NCBI GenBank assembly: GCA_902767775.1 | Contig: CACXIP010000001.1 | Span: forward strand, 186,001-250,000 | Length of the DNA: 64,000 nt | Direction: 5' to 3' | From: an uncultured Prevotellaceae bacterium | Lineage (GTDB): Bacteria; Bacteroidota; Bacteroidia; Bacteroidales; Bacteroidaceae | Part shown: piece after piece, positions 55,171-63,816 of the stretch | How the letters are laid out: every line of letters begins with the position of its first letter | Numbering within the stretch: the first letter of the stretch is position 1 | Notes under the pieces: model-generated | Databases searched by the model: none | The model's input: only the letters and a program-made list of their open reading frames with translations | Told to the model about the DNA's origin: nothing | Made by a program: the position numbers and the translations under genes

Positions 55171-55201
55171 CAAAGGTAAACCTTTTTTATCAATACCCAA
55201 A
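55171..55201 (-). promoter_or_regulatory. Promoter of the candidate small RNA
   Basis: Minus-strand TTTG (complement of 55198-55201) and TACCTTTG (complement of 55171-55178), 19 bases apart: a full consensus match with no protein gene immediately downstream. Confidence 0.65.
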
Positions 55202-55404
55202 AGGATTTAAGCAAATTTTTTCAACACCATTTTGCTGTGTGCCCACACATTTCAAAAATTAACAAAAATTATAATATTTAACTGCGTAATCGATTGATTT
55301 GTTTCTGGGATTGATGCTTTTTTATTTTTACCAATCCATTTCAAACAGATAAGCGGATAGCTGTTTTTTTAGTTTTGAAAGATTGCAGACTGAAAAAAAA
55401 TGTT

Positions 55405-55412
55405 TAATTTTG
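55405..55412 (+). promoter_or_regulatory. -7 box of the beta-galactosidase gene; decides its start
   Basis: TAATTTTG fits the -7 consensus. An upstream in-frame ATG (55400) lies before it, so translation must begin at the ATG at 55433. The nearest TTTG upstream is 27 bases away, too far for a normal -33. Confidence 0.5.
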
Positions 55413-55432
55413 CAGAAATAACGAATCAATAT

Positions 55433-57850
55433 ATGAGACATCTTTTGCTTTTGTCAGGTGTCGTCTTCATGCAAACTCTCTTGTCTGTTTGTAATGCACA
55501 GGTGAGGCAGGAGATGACTCTTTCTGATGGATGGTGGTTTTCCCGTGACAGTGTGGAATGGCAGGAAGTGACTGTTCCCCATGATTGGGCAATAGCAGGT
55601 CCTTTTGACAAAAAATGGGATTTGCAGTATGTTGCCATAGAGCAGAATGGTGAAAAGGAAAAAACAGAGAAGTCAGGAAGGTCTGGCGCCTTGCCCTGGG
55701 TTGGAAAAGGCTATTATAAGAAAGAGCTTGAAATCCGTGAGCAACCCGCTTTTGCCATGTTGGTATTTGATGGTGCCATGAGTGAGCCTGTCGTTAGAAT
55801 CAATGGGCAGTATGCTGGGCGATGGGCATATGGATACAACGCATTCCGCATCGATGCCACCTCTCTTCTGCACAAGGGGACCAACATCATTGAAGTCTCA
55901 CTCAATAATATGGAGGAAAGCAGCAGATGGTATCCCGGAGGAGGTATTTACCGGCCGGTCACCCTCATTCTGGGACAGCGGGCGATGCTTGACGATTGGG
56001 AGACATATTTCCGTACGGTTAAAATTGAGAATGATGCAGCCACTGTTGATGTGGGTGTTGCAGCAAAAGGAGATTATCATGACGGATATTGGGCTGTGGA
56101 TGTGGCATTGCGAGACACAAAAGGTTGCATTGTTGCACAGAGTCATTCTCCAATAGCAAAGGACGGTACCTTCAACGATAAGTTGAAGGTGGAGAAACCT
56201 CATCTCTGGTCTCCTGAGTCACCTTATTTATATATATTGGAGACAAAATTGTATCATCATCTGCAACTTGTGGACGAGAAAAAGACCAAGGTGGGCATCA
56301 GGACGGTTGCTGTGGGAAAGGATATCGGTTTTCAACTCAATGGTCAGACTCGTAAAATAAAGGGTGTGTGTCTGCACCATGATTTGGGTCCCTTGGGGGC
56401 TGCTGTCAACAAGGCTGCGCTTATCCGACAAATCCGTTTGATGAAGGAGATGGGGTGTGATGCCATACGCACGGCTCACAACATGCCCTCCACCATGCAG
56501 ATGGAGGTATGTGATTCCATGGGAATGATGGTGATGGCGGAGAGTTTTGATATGTGGATTTATCCGAAATGCAAGAACGGATATGCACGGTTTTTCAAGG
56601 AATGGAGTGACCGTGACATCGAGAATCTTGTCAAGTGCCACCGCAACCATCCTTCAATCATCATGTGGAGCATAGGCAATGAGATACCGGAGCAATGGAG
56701 TGAGGAAGGAAGGAATATTGCAGCCCATTTGCAAAATATTTGCCATGAGTTAGACCCCTCACGACCCGTCACACAAGGTATGGATAGGGCAGAGGCAGCT
56801 CTGAAGTCGGGTTTTGCCCAGACAATGGATGTTCCAGGATTCAATTACAGGGTGCACAAATATGAGAACAACATCAAGCAGTTGCCTCAGGGTTTTCTGT
56901 TAGGGTCGGAAACGGCATCAACGGTGAGTTCAAGAGGTGTGTACAAGTTTCCTGTGGAAATATCCAATCATGCGGTATACAACGACGGACAGTGCTCGAG
57001 TTATGACACCGAGTATTGCTCGTGGAGCAATCTGCCTGATGACGACTGGTGTATGCAGGATGATTACCCTTGGGTTATCGGCGAGTTTGTATGGACTGGT
57101 TTCGACTACTTGGGCGAACCGACTCCTTATGATGAGTATTGGCCGTCCAGAAGCAGTTATTTTGGCATCTGCGATTTGGCGGGATTGCCCAAAGACCGGT
57201 ATTTCCTCTATAGAAGCAAGTGGAACCAGCAGAAGCATACGTTGCATGTGCTCCCCCATTGGACCTGGCAGGGAAGAGAGGGCAAGACCACACCTGTGTA
57301 TTGCTATACCGATTGGCCTGAGGCGGAGTTGTTTGTCAATGGAGTAAGCCAGGGACGCAAGTCCAAGAATCCCTCATCAAGGCTCGACAGGTATAGGCTG
57401 AGGTGGAATGATGTCGTTTATGCGCCAGGTGAGATAAAAGTTGTGGCCTATGACAGCAACGGGCAGGCAGTAGACGAGAAAACCGTCAGGACGGCGGGGA
57501 AAGCTGCCGCTTTGAGGCTGGAACCAGACAAGAAACTGCTTTCTTCCGATGGCAACGACCTTTCTTTCATCACAGTCAGCATGGTTGATAAAGATGGCAA
57601 CCTGGTGCCGCAAGCCGACCTCCAACTCTCTTTTGAAGTGAGCGGTGCCGGTTTGTTCAAGGCGGCGTGCAATGGCGACGCCACGTCTTTAGAACCATTC
57701 ACACAGCCCACCATGAGGCTGTTCAATGGACAGTTAGTCCTTGTTGTACAGACAAAAAAGGAGAAGGGAGATATCTTGGTGAAGGTCAAAGAGGTAACAA
57801 ATAGGAAACAAGGCGGTATCTCTTCCGAACTGACACTCCGGGCAGAGTAA
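55433..57850 (+). CDS. Secreted GH2 beta-galactosidase
   Basis: 805 residues from the ATG at 55433, starting with a signal peptide (MRHLLLLSGVVFMQTLLSVCNAQ). The sugar-binding jelly roll (about 30-190) is followed by an Ig-like domain and the TIM barrel with the acid/base E417 (MWSIGNEIPE) and nucleophile E493 (GSETAST). C-terminal DUF4982 and Ig-like domains follow (VYCYTDWPEAELFVNG). The GVCLHHDLGPLGAAV and IRTAHNMPS motifs are those of Bacteroidota GH2 beta-galactosidases. It stands alone, with no SusC/D pair in the window. Confidence 0.92.
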   Translation: MRHLLLLSGVVFMQTLLSVCNAQVRQEMTLSDGWWFSRDSVEWQEVTVPHDWAIAGPFDKKWDLQYVAIEQNGEKEKTEKSGRSGALPWVGKGYYKKELEIREQPAFAMLVFDGAMSEPVVRINGQYAGRWAYGYNAFRIDATSLLHKGTNIIEVSLNNMEESSRWYPGGGIYRPVTLILGQRAMLDDWETYFRTVKIENDAATVDVGVAAKGDYHDGYWAVDVALRDTKGCIVAQSHSPIAKDGTFNDKLKVEKPHLWSPESPYLYILETKLYHHLQLVDEKKTKVGIRTVAVGKDIGFQLNGQTRKIKGVCLHHDLGPLGAAVNKAALIRQIRLMKEMGCDAIRTAHNMPSTMQMEVCDSMGMMVMAESFDMWIYPKCKNGYARFFKEWSDRDIENLVKCHRNHPSIIMWSIGNEIPEQWSEEGRNIAAHLQNICHELDPSRPVTQGMDRAEAALKSGFAQTMDVPGFNYRVHKYENNIKQLPQGFLLGSETASTVSSRGVYKFPVEISNHAVYNDGQCSSYDTEYCSWSNLPDDDWCMQDDYPWVIGEFVWTGFDYLGEPTPYDEYWPSRSSYFGICDLAGLPKDRYFLYRSKWNQQKHTLHVLPHWTWQGREGKTTPVYCYTDWPEAELFVNGVSQGRKSKNPSSRLDRYRLRWNDVVYAPGEIKVVAYDSNGQAVDEKTVRTAGKAAALRLEPDKKLLSSDGNDLSFITVSMVDKDGNLVPQADLQLSFEVSGAGLFKAACNGDATSLEPFTQPTMRLFNGQLVLVVQTKKEKGDILVKVKEVTNRKQGGISSELTLRAE

Positions 57851-57917
57851 TTGGTTGTGCTTCTCTTTTGGCCGATTCTTCTTGACTACGATTATGAATG
57901 CAGAAATGATGAAATAA

Positions 57918-59678
57918 ATGGCATGTAGATTATTGACAACACTGATTTCATGGATGCTCACCCTGCAAGTGATGGCACAATATGATTTGTATGTGTCGTT
58001 GCTTGAGGATGGCACCTTGGAAGAAATGGTGGAACTGATTACCGAGAAAGCCCATTATTCTGTCAGGTCGATGAAGGTCAACGGACCCATCAACGGCACA
58101 GACATGATGTTCATTCGTGATATGTGTGGAGTCAGGGATTTGGACACTCCAACCGAAGGTCAGTTGAGAATACTCGATTTGACAGATGCCTATGTGGTTG
58201 AATCGCCTGCTGTTTACCTGTCCATGTATGGTGTGGACTTCACCACACAGGATTCCCATTTTGGAAGCGGATTTCTTTACAATTGCCAACAATTGGAGGA
58301 AATCATTTTGCCCATGGGAACCATTTCCATCGACACACTTGCATTTGCCAAGTGTTCATCCCTCAAGGACGTGATGATTCCAGAAGGGGTCCGGCACATT
58401 GGATATGGGGCTTTCTATGGATGTTCCAATCTTCATTATCTCAGTATTCCTGATTTGGTATCTGTTGTTGAGGAAGGGGCTTTTCAATATATGGACAATC
58501 TTGAGGAACTGTCTCTTGGAGATGCGGTTGCGTCACTCGACAATGCGGCCATCCTTGGCGACAAACGCTTGCAAATCATTAATTTAGGCGATAAGTTCAA
58601 GGATTACAGTCCGATTATGTTCTACAATGCGCCCTCCCTTTCCAATGTCAATGTCACCCCAGGCAACCCATATTATTCTTCATTAGACGGGGTGCTCTTC
58701 TCATTTAGCAAGGACTCTCTTGTGGTTTTTCCCCCAGCATCTCTGATGACGGATTATGAAATCCCTGAAGAGGTGAGACATGTCGCACCCTATGCATTTT
58801 GCAATGCATCCAAGTTGAGGTCTGTCGTCATGCCGTCTTCCATGCAGGTGATCGACACTTTGGCTTTTTATGGATGTGCTTCCCTTTCTGAAGTTCAGCT
58901 CAACGAAGGACTTAGAACGCTGAAATTGGGGGCATTTGCCAATACTTCAGGTGAAGCATCCTCTCTTGTCAGTGTTTCTTTGCCGGCTACAGTAGAGAAG
59001 ATAGAAGGCGGCGCGTTCCTTTTCCAGACCGCAACCATTCGTGTCAGCGAACAGAATGAGCATTATGTGTCGGATGATTCCGGCATCCTTTATGACAAGG
59101 AGAAGACCGTCGTTTGCCATGTCCCATGCCTCATCAGCCAACTGGATTTGGCACAAACTGTTGACAGTGTGGCTCCTTATGCCTTTGCCGGCATATCTGC
59201 GCCAGTTGTTTATCTGAGTGATCAGGTACAGCATATTGGCGACGGTGCCTTTTTGTGCGCTGCTTCACAACAGATAACCCTTGGACATGGGGTAGAGGGC
59301 ATTGGCAACTGGATTGTGGATGGGTGTGCCCAACTGAAGTCATTATATTGCTTCGCTTCTCCCAAAGACAATCAGGTGGCAGCCGAGGCTTTCTATGACC
59401 ATGGAGGGAATGTGGTACGGCAATGCGTGCTTTATGTCCTGCCGGGTAAAACAAATGTTTTTATGCAGAAAAAAGGATTTGCAGATGCTGACGGAAATTC
59501 CTATTTCGCAGCTGTTAGGGAAATGGTCGGCGCTGACAATATCAATACGATAGAGAGACATGGCGTTTCAAGTGGACATGTCTTTGACCTGAAAGGGCAG
59601 ATGATACCAACCACTCAAAAGGGTATGCGTATAGTTGTCTTGCCTGATGGAAAGGGCATAAAGACTATTGAAAGATAG
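57918..59678 (+). CDS. BspA-like LRR protein with C-terminal Por-type tail
   Basis: 586 residues with a signal peptide (MACRLLTTLISWMLTLQVMAQ). LRR_5 repeats run from about 125 to 500 (for example IDTLAFAKCSSLKDVMIPEGV). The last 30 residues (HVFDLKGQMIPTTQKGMRIV and on) follow the pattern of the short C-terminal domains found on many Prevotella secreted proteins and resemble degenerate type IX sorting signals. It is likely a surface adhesin. It lies 67 bases after the beta-galactosidase gene on the same strand. Confidence 0.88.
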   Translation: MACRLLTTLISWMLTLQVMAQYDLYVSLLEDGTLEEMVELITEKAHYSVRSMKVNGPINGTDMMFIRDMCGVRDLDTPTEGQLRILDLTDAYVVESPAVYLSMYGVDFTTQDSHFGSGFLYNCQQLEEIILPMGTISIDTLAFAKCSSLKDVMIPEGVRHIGYGAFYGCSNLHYLSIPDLVSVVEEGAFQYMDNLEELSLGDAVASLDNAAILGDKRLQIINLGDKFKDYSPIMFYNAPSLSNVNVTPGNPYYSSLDGVLFSFSKDSLVVFPPASLMTDYEIPEEVRHVAPYAFCNASKLRSVVMPSSMQVIDTLAFYGCASLSEVQLNEGLRTLKLGAFANTSGEASSLVSVSLPATVEKIEGGAFLFQTATIRVSEQNEHYVSDDSGILYDKEKTVVCHVPCLISQLDLAQTVDSVAPYAFAGISAPVVYLSDQVQHIGDGAFLCAASQQITLGHGVEGIGNWIVDGCAQLKSLYCFASPKDNQVAAEAFYDHGGNVVRQCVLYVLPGKTNVFMQKKGFADADGNSYFAAVREMVGADNINTIERHGVSSGHVFDLKGQMIPTTQKGMRIVVLPDGKGIKTIER

Positions 59679-59713
59679 TCCTTGCCCAACACTATCAACT
59701 TAATCCAACACAA

Positions 59714-60307
59714 ATGGTAAAAAACCGAATGCCTGCTATCATTATACCGGAAGGAGTCAGCGAAGTGCTGCTCCATGCATGTTGTGCGCCTTGTTCGTCA
59801 GCTATCGTGGAATGGATGCTTGAGCATGGCGTGAAGCCGGTCATCTTCTATTTCAACCCCAACATCTATCCTTTGGATGAATATACCATCAGGAAAGAAG
59901 AGAGCAAACGGCATGCAGATACCCTCGGCTTAAGATGGATTGATGGGGACTATGACCATGAGTCATGGTGCGGCGTTGTCCGTGGACTGGAGAATGAGCC
60001 TGAACGGGGAAAACGATGCCAGAAATGCTTCGAAATGAGACTAAGGGCAACTGCAGAGAAAGCGGCAGAGTTGGGGATAAGGGCATTTACGACAACCTTG
60101 GCTTCCTCTCGTTGGAAAAGCATCGAACAAATCTTTCAGGCAGGAATGAAAGCGCAGCAAGAAGTGGAGGGCACTCTCTTCTGGGCTCAGAATTGGCGTA
60201 AAGGCGGACTCTATGAGCGAAGAAATGTGTTGTTGAGGCAATTCAACTTCTACAACCAAAAGTATTGTGGATGCGAGTACAGTATTTCAAATGTGAATAG
60301 AATATGA
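59714..60307 (+). CDS. queH: Epoxyqueuosine reductase QueH
   Basis: 197 residues. The cysteine motifs of the family (formerly DUF208) are complete: LHACCAPCSSA, KRCQKCFEMRL and YCGCEYS. QueH reduces epoxyqueuosine to queuosine in tRNA and replaces the cobalamin-dependent QueG; it carries a [4Fe-4S] cluster and a metal site. Its stop overlaps the ATG of the next oxidoreductase gene by 4 bases. Confidence 0.93.
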   Translation: MVKNRMPAIIIPEGVSEVLLHACCAPCSSAIVEWMLEHGVKPVIFYFNPNIYPLDEYTIRKEESKRHADTLGLRWIDGDYDHESWCGVVRGLENEPERGKRCQKCFEMRLRATAEKAAELGIRAFTTTLASSRWKSIEQIFQAGMKAQQEVEGTLFWAQNWRKGGLYERRNVLLRQFNFYNQKYCGCEYSISNVNRI

Positions 60308-61287
60308 AATATATCAGATGGGGCTTCATCGGATGTGGTGAGGTGACGGAGATAAAAAGTGGTCCTGCCTTCAGCGATGTCGAAGGTTCCAGTGTCGTAG
60401 CTGTCATGAGCAGGACAAAGAGCAATGCAAAGTCATATGCTGAGAGACATCATATCAAAAGGTGGTATACAGATGCACAGCAACTGATTGACGACCCTGA
60501 TGTCAATGCCGTATATATAGCCACTCCTCCCTCAAGCCATGCCACTTATGCCATTATGGCTATGAAAGCCGGCAAGCCTGTCTATGTGGAGAAACCTTTG
60601 GCTTCCAACTATGAGGACTGTGCCAGGGTCAACCGGGTGAGTGAGCAGACCGGCATGCCCTGTTTTGTGGCTTACTATAGAAGATACCTTCCTTATTTCC
60701 AGCGAGTGAAGGAAATTGTCAAAAATGGTGTCATAGGAAAAATCATCAATGTGCAGGTGAGGTTTGCATGCCCTCCAAGGGAGATTGACTATGCTGCTCC
60801 AGAGAATTTGCCATGGAGGCTGAAGCCCGAAATCTCGGGAGGGGGGTATTTTTATGACCTGGCTCCTCATCAGCTCGACCTGCTGCAAGACCTGTTTGGT
60901 GTCATTGTAGACGCAAAGGGAATATGTGCCAACAGAGGGGGACTTTATTCTGCCGAGGACACACTCAGCGCATGCTTTAAGTTCGAGAACGGACTTCCCG
61001 GAAGCGGGTCATGGTGCTTTGTGGGGCATGAGTCGGCAAGGGAGGACCGAATAGAGGTGATTGGTGATCAGGGAATCGTCAGTTTCTCTGTATTTGACTA
61101 CGAACCCATACAGTTGGTGACAAGTGAAGGAAAAACACAAATCACAGTGCCCAATCCTCCGTATGTCCAACTGCCGATAATAGAGGCTGTCATTCACCAT
61201 TTGCAGGGATTCGGACTATGCACCTGCACAAGTGTGTCTGCCACTCCGGTCAACTGGGTGCTCGACCGTATTTTGGGTAAATTCTGA
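60304..61287 (+). CDS. Gfo/Idh/MocA family oxidoreductase
   Basis: 327 residues. The N-terminal Rossmann domain begins WGFIGCGEVTEIKSGPAF and the family motif VEKPLASNY (catalytic Lys) lies at about residue 95. The C-terminal alpha/beta domain has GGGYFYDLAPHQLDLL with the conserved His. It should oxidise or reduce a sugar or cyclitol with NAD(P). The substrate is not deducible. It overlaps queH by 4 bases and the DUF4421 gene by 1 (TGATG). Confidence 0.88.
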   Translation: MKYIRWGFIGCGEVTEIKSGPAFSDVEGSSVVAVMSRTKSNAKSYAERHHIKRWYTDAQQLIDDPDVNAVYIATPPSSHATYAIMAMKAGKPVYVEKPLASNYEDCARVNRVSEQTGMPCFVAYYRRYLPYFQRVKEIVKNGVIGKIINVQVRFACPPREIDYAAPENLPWRLKPEISGGGYFYDLAPHQLDLLQDLFGVIVDAKGICANRGGLYSAEDTLSACFKFENGLPGSGSWCFVGHESAREDRIEVIGDQGIVSFSVFDYEPIQLVTSEGKTQITVPNPPYVQLPIIEAVIHHLQGFGLCTCTSVSATPVNWVLDRILGKF

Positions 61288-62381
61288 TGAATAGGCTTTT
61301 GATGATATGCATGTTTGTGTTGATGCCGGCAATGATGTCGGCAGAGAACGACAGCATCATCGTCAAAAAGAATTTTTGGAAGAAAACCTGGGATGGGGCG
61401 TTGAATATTGTCAAGGAGTTCAACCATGTTGACACTGCTTATATCGAACCACAGCATTATAAGTTTACCACTACCTTGATGTCAACCTATTTCTTCGAGG
61501 CATACAGCATCAGGAGCAAAAATGGACAGAGAATAGATTTCGCTCCGGAAGCAAGAATCAAGGTTGGACCTTATATTGGATGGAGTGTCTTGTTCTGGGG
61601 GTATACAGTCGATTTGGCATATATCAGTGCCAACAAAAAGAAAGAACTTGACCTCAGCGTCTACACTTCCATGGTGGGAGTTGACTTCTTCCACAGAAAC
61701 TCCGGGAGTGACTACAAAATCCGCTCTTTGGATTTGAACGATGACAACCCATACGATTCCATCTCAGGCATTCCTTTTGATGGCTTGAATGTGTCCATCA
61801 CTGGTCTTAACGCATATTATATTCCCAATCACCGCAAATTTTCCTACCCCGCAGCTTTCAGCCAAAGCACATGCCAGAGAAGGAGTGCCGGTTCTTTCAT
61901 GTTTGGTGGAGGATACACACGCCATTCGTTGAAAATGGATGGACAGAAACTCAAGAATGCTGTAGAAAGGGCGATGCCAGGAACGGCGGAGAGGCTCGAC
62001 AGTGGTCTGTTGCTCAAGGACATCAAATATACAGATATCTCTCTGTCGGCTGGATATGGCTACAATTGGGTGTTTTCCACCAACTGGCTGCTGTCTGTTT
62101 CCTTGTCTGCCGCTTTGGGATACAAGCATGCCACCGGTGAGAGGGCGGTTGACTTCTCACTGCTGAAGGATTTCTCATTCACCAATTTCAATTTTGATGG
62201 GGTCGGTAGGTTTGGACTGATATGGAACAACTCCAAATGGTATTTTGGTGCATACAGCATCGTGCACTCATACAATTATCGCAAGTCGCAGTTCCATACC
62301 AACAATTATTTTGGAAATGTCAATGTATATATAGGTTTCAATTTCGGACGAAAAAAATCACATAAGAAATATGAAGAATAA
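61287..62381 (+). CDS. DUF4421 outer-membrane beta-barrel protein
   Basis: 364 residues with a signal peptide (MNRLLMICMFVLMPAMMSA). DTAYIEPQHYKFTTTLMSTYF and a series of alternating hydrophobic strands ending VYIGFNFGRK match the Bacteroidota DUF4421 family, predicted outer-membrane barrels of unknown role. It overlaps the oxidoreductase gene upstream and the DUF1460 lipoprotein gene downstream (11 bases). Confidence 0.85.
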   Translation: MNRLLMICMFVLMPAMMSAENDSIIVKKNFWKKTWDGALNIVKEFNHVDTAYIEPQHYKFTTTLMSTYFFEAYSIRSKNGQRIDFAPEARIKVGPYIGWSVLFWGYTVDLAYISANKKKELDLSVYTSMVGVDFFHRNSGSDYKIRSLDLNDDNPYDSISGIPFDGLNVSITGLNAYYIPNHRKFSYPAAFSQSTCQRRSAGSFMFGGGYTRHSLKMDGQKLKNAVERAMPGTAERLDSGLLLKDIKYTDISLSAGYGYNWVFSTNWLLSVSLSAALGYKHATGERAVDFSLLKDFSFTNFNFDGVGRFGLIWNNSKWYFGAYSIVHSYNYRKSQFHTNNYFGNVNVYIGFNFGRKKSHKKYEE

Positions 62382-63288
62382 AATGATTTTGGCGGTTTTG
62401 GCTGCCATTACACTGGTTTCATGTGGAAATCAGACTGTTCAGGCATCAGAACATGAGGTGGACAAGGTTGAGCAAAAGGACCATCAGCAGTCATTCGACG
62501 TGAGAAAGGCCAACAAAGGCGACAGCATCCGGATAGTAGGGCTCCTCAGAGAAGGGAATGCTCTTGAAAAGAATGCGAACATCGTCATGTTTTATGCAAG
62601 GAAATTTCTCGGAAAGCCCTATGTGGCGTATACGCTGGACCAGGAACTGGAAGAGCGCTTGGTTATCAATACCGAAGGGCTGGACTGCACCACCTATGTG
62701 GAAAATGTGATGGCCCTCACCATCTGTACCAAAAGAAAGCTCACCTCATTCAAGGATTTCTGCAAGGTCTTGGCGCATGTGAGATATGTTGGTGGAAATG
62801 TGGCATATACCACCCGCCAGCATTATTTCACCTATTGGATTTCAGACAATATCAAAGAGGCACTGATTGATGACATCGATTTGCCTGCTGCACCTCTTTC
62901 ACAGAAACGGAAGCCAAAGGTTGACTACATGACCACTCATGTGTCTTCATACAAAATGCTGAATGCTCACCGTGAGTGGTTGCCTGAAATTAAGAAAATG
63001 GAGCAAGTTGTCAATGCGACATCTTTCACCTATATCCCTAAGGAACAATTGAAAGACTCAGGAAAGTACAGCAAATACATCAAGGATGGCGACATCATAG
63101 GCATCGTTACCAATAAGGCAGGACTCGACATCTCTCATGTCGGCTTTGCCGTTTGGCACAAAGGACAACTTCATCTCATGAATGCCTCATCATTGCATAA
63201 AAAAGTGGTTGACGAGCCTATGACGCTTTATCAGTATCTCCAAAAACAGACTTCCAGCGTAGGCATCAGGGTGGTGAGAATAAGGTAA
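62371..63288 (+). CDS. DUF1460 lipoprotein, N-acetylmuramoyl-L-alanine amidase-like
   Basis: 305 residues. A lipoprotein signal (MKNKMILAVLAAITLVSC) is followed by a linker and a NlpC/P60-like cysteine peptidase fold. The catalytic Cys is in EGLDCTTYVENVMAL and the His in GLDISHVGFAV. Structures of this family show an amidase that cuts the MurNAc-L-Ala bond. It should act on peptidoglycan fragments in the periplasm. The gene overlaps DUF4421, so the two may work together at the envelope; that is inference. Confidence 0.88.
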   Translation: MKNKMILAVLAAITLVSCGNQTVQASEHEVDKVEQKDHQQSFDVRKANKGDSIRIVGLLREGNALEKNANIVMFYARKFLGKPYVAYTLDQELEERLVINTEGLDCTTYVENVMALTICTKRKLTSFKDFCKVLAHVRYVGGNVAYTTRQHYFTYWISDNIKEALIDDIDLPAAPLSQKRKPKVDYMTTHVSSYKMLNAHREWLPEIKKMEQVVNATSFTYIPKEQLKDSGKYSKYIKDGDIIGIVTNKAGLDISHVGFAVWHKGQLHLMNASSLHKKVVDEPMTLYQYLQKQTSSVGIRVVRIR

Positions 63289-63359
63289 AATACGAAAACG
63301 ATTTCATAGTTGTTGGCAAGAATATCCTCAATTTAATTGGCTGGTTCATTTTATTTTGG

Positions 63360-63367
63360 TATTTTTG
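63360..63367 (+). promoter_or_regulatory. -7 box of the rseC-rnf operon
   Basis: TATTTTTG fits TAnnTTTG 11 bases before the ATG at 63378, so the leader is very short. The -33 element is only TTGG. Confidence 0.45.
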
Positions 63368-63377
63368 CAAATGTATT

Positions 63378-63794
63378 ATGATGAACAAAATCTCACATAC
63401 TGGGATCATTGAGACAATCAAGGATGAATGCATAACCGTTCGCATCCTACAGACTTCCGCATGTGCCTCTTGTAAGGTTGCGGGACATTGCAGCGCCTCT
63501 GAGAGCAAGGAGAAGATTGTGGAAGTGAGGGATAAAAAGGCTGCGGTCCGACACAAGGAAGGTGACAGTGTCATTGTCGCCATGTCGGCACAAAATGGCC
63601 GTGAGGCTGTACTCATCGCATTTGCCATACCTCTTGTGTTGATGCTGGTTGTTTTGATTGGTATGCGCCAGCTGACAGAGAATGAGGGTGTCATGGCACT
63701 GGTTGCTGTCCTGAGCCTTGTCCCATATTATTTTGCCGTATATCTTTTCCGAAGAAAACTGGCGGGAAAATTTGCTTTTGTCATAGAGAATTAA
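63378..63794 (+). CDS. rseC: RseC/MucC-like membrane protein
   Basis: 138 residues. The N-terminal cysteine cluster (TSACASCKVAGHCSAS) may hold a metal or iron-sulfur cluster. Two membrane helices follow (about 80-98 and 107-127). This RseC family precedes rnf genes in many Bacteroidota and is thought to help the Rnf complex or SoxR reduction. It lies 22 bases before rnfB. Confidence 0.88.
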   Translation: MMNKISHTGIIETIKDECITVRILQTSACASCKVAGHCSASESKEKIVEVRDKKAAVRHKEGDSVIVAMSAQNGREAVLIAFAIPLVLMLVVLIGMRQLTENEGVMALVAVLSLVPYYFAVYLFRRKLAGKFAFVIEN

Positions 63795-63816
63795 ACCAAT
63801 AACAAACTATAGCAAC

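Larger units (their letters stand above)
54809..55432. other. 624-base intergenic region between rplU and the beta-galactosidase gene
   Basis: From the rplU side it holds the rplU leader and -7 box (54809-54902), an AT-rich stretch without visible features (54903-55076), a candidate small RNA with its own promoter and terminator on the minus strand (55077-55201), and a second plain AT-rich stretch (55202-55400) leading to the beta-galactosidase -7 box. Confidence 0.7.
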
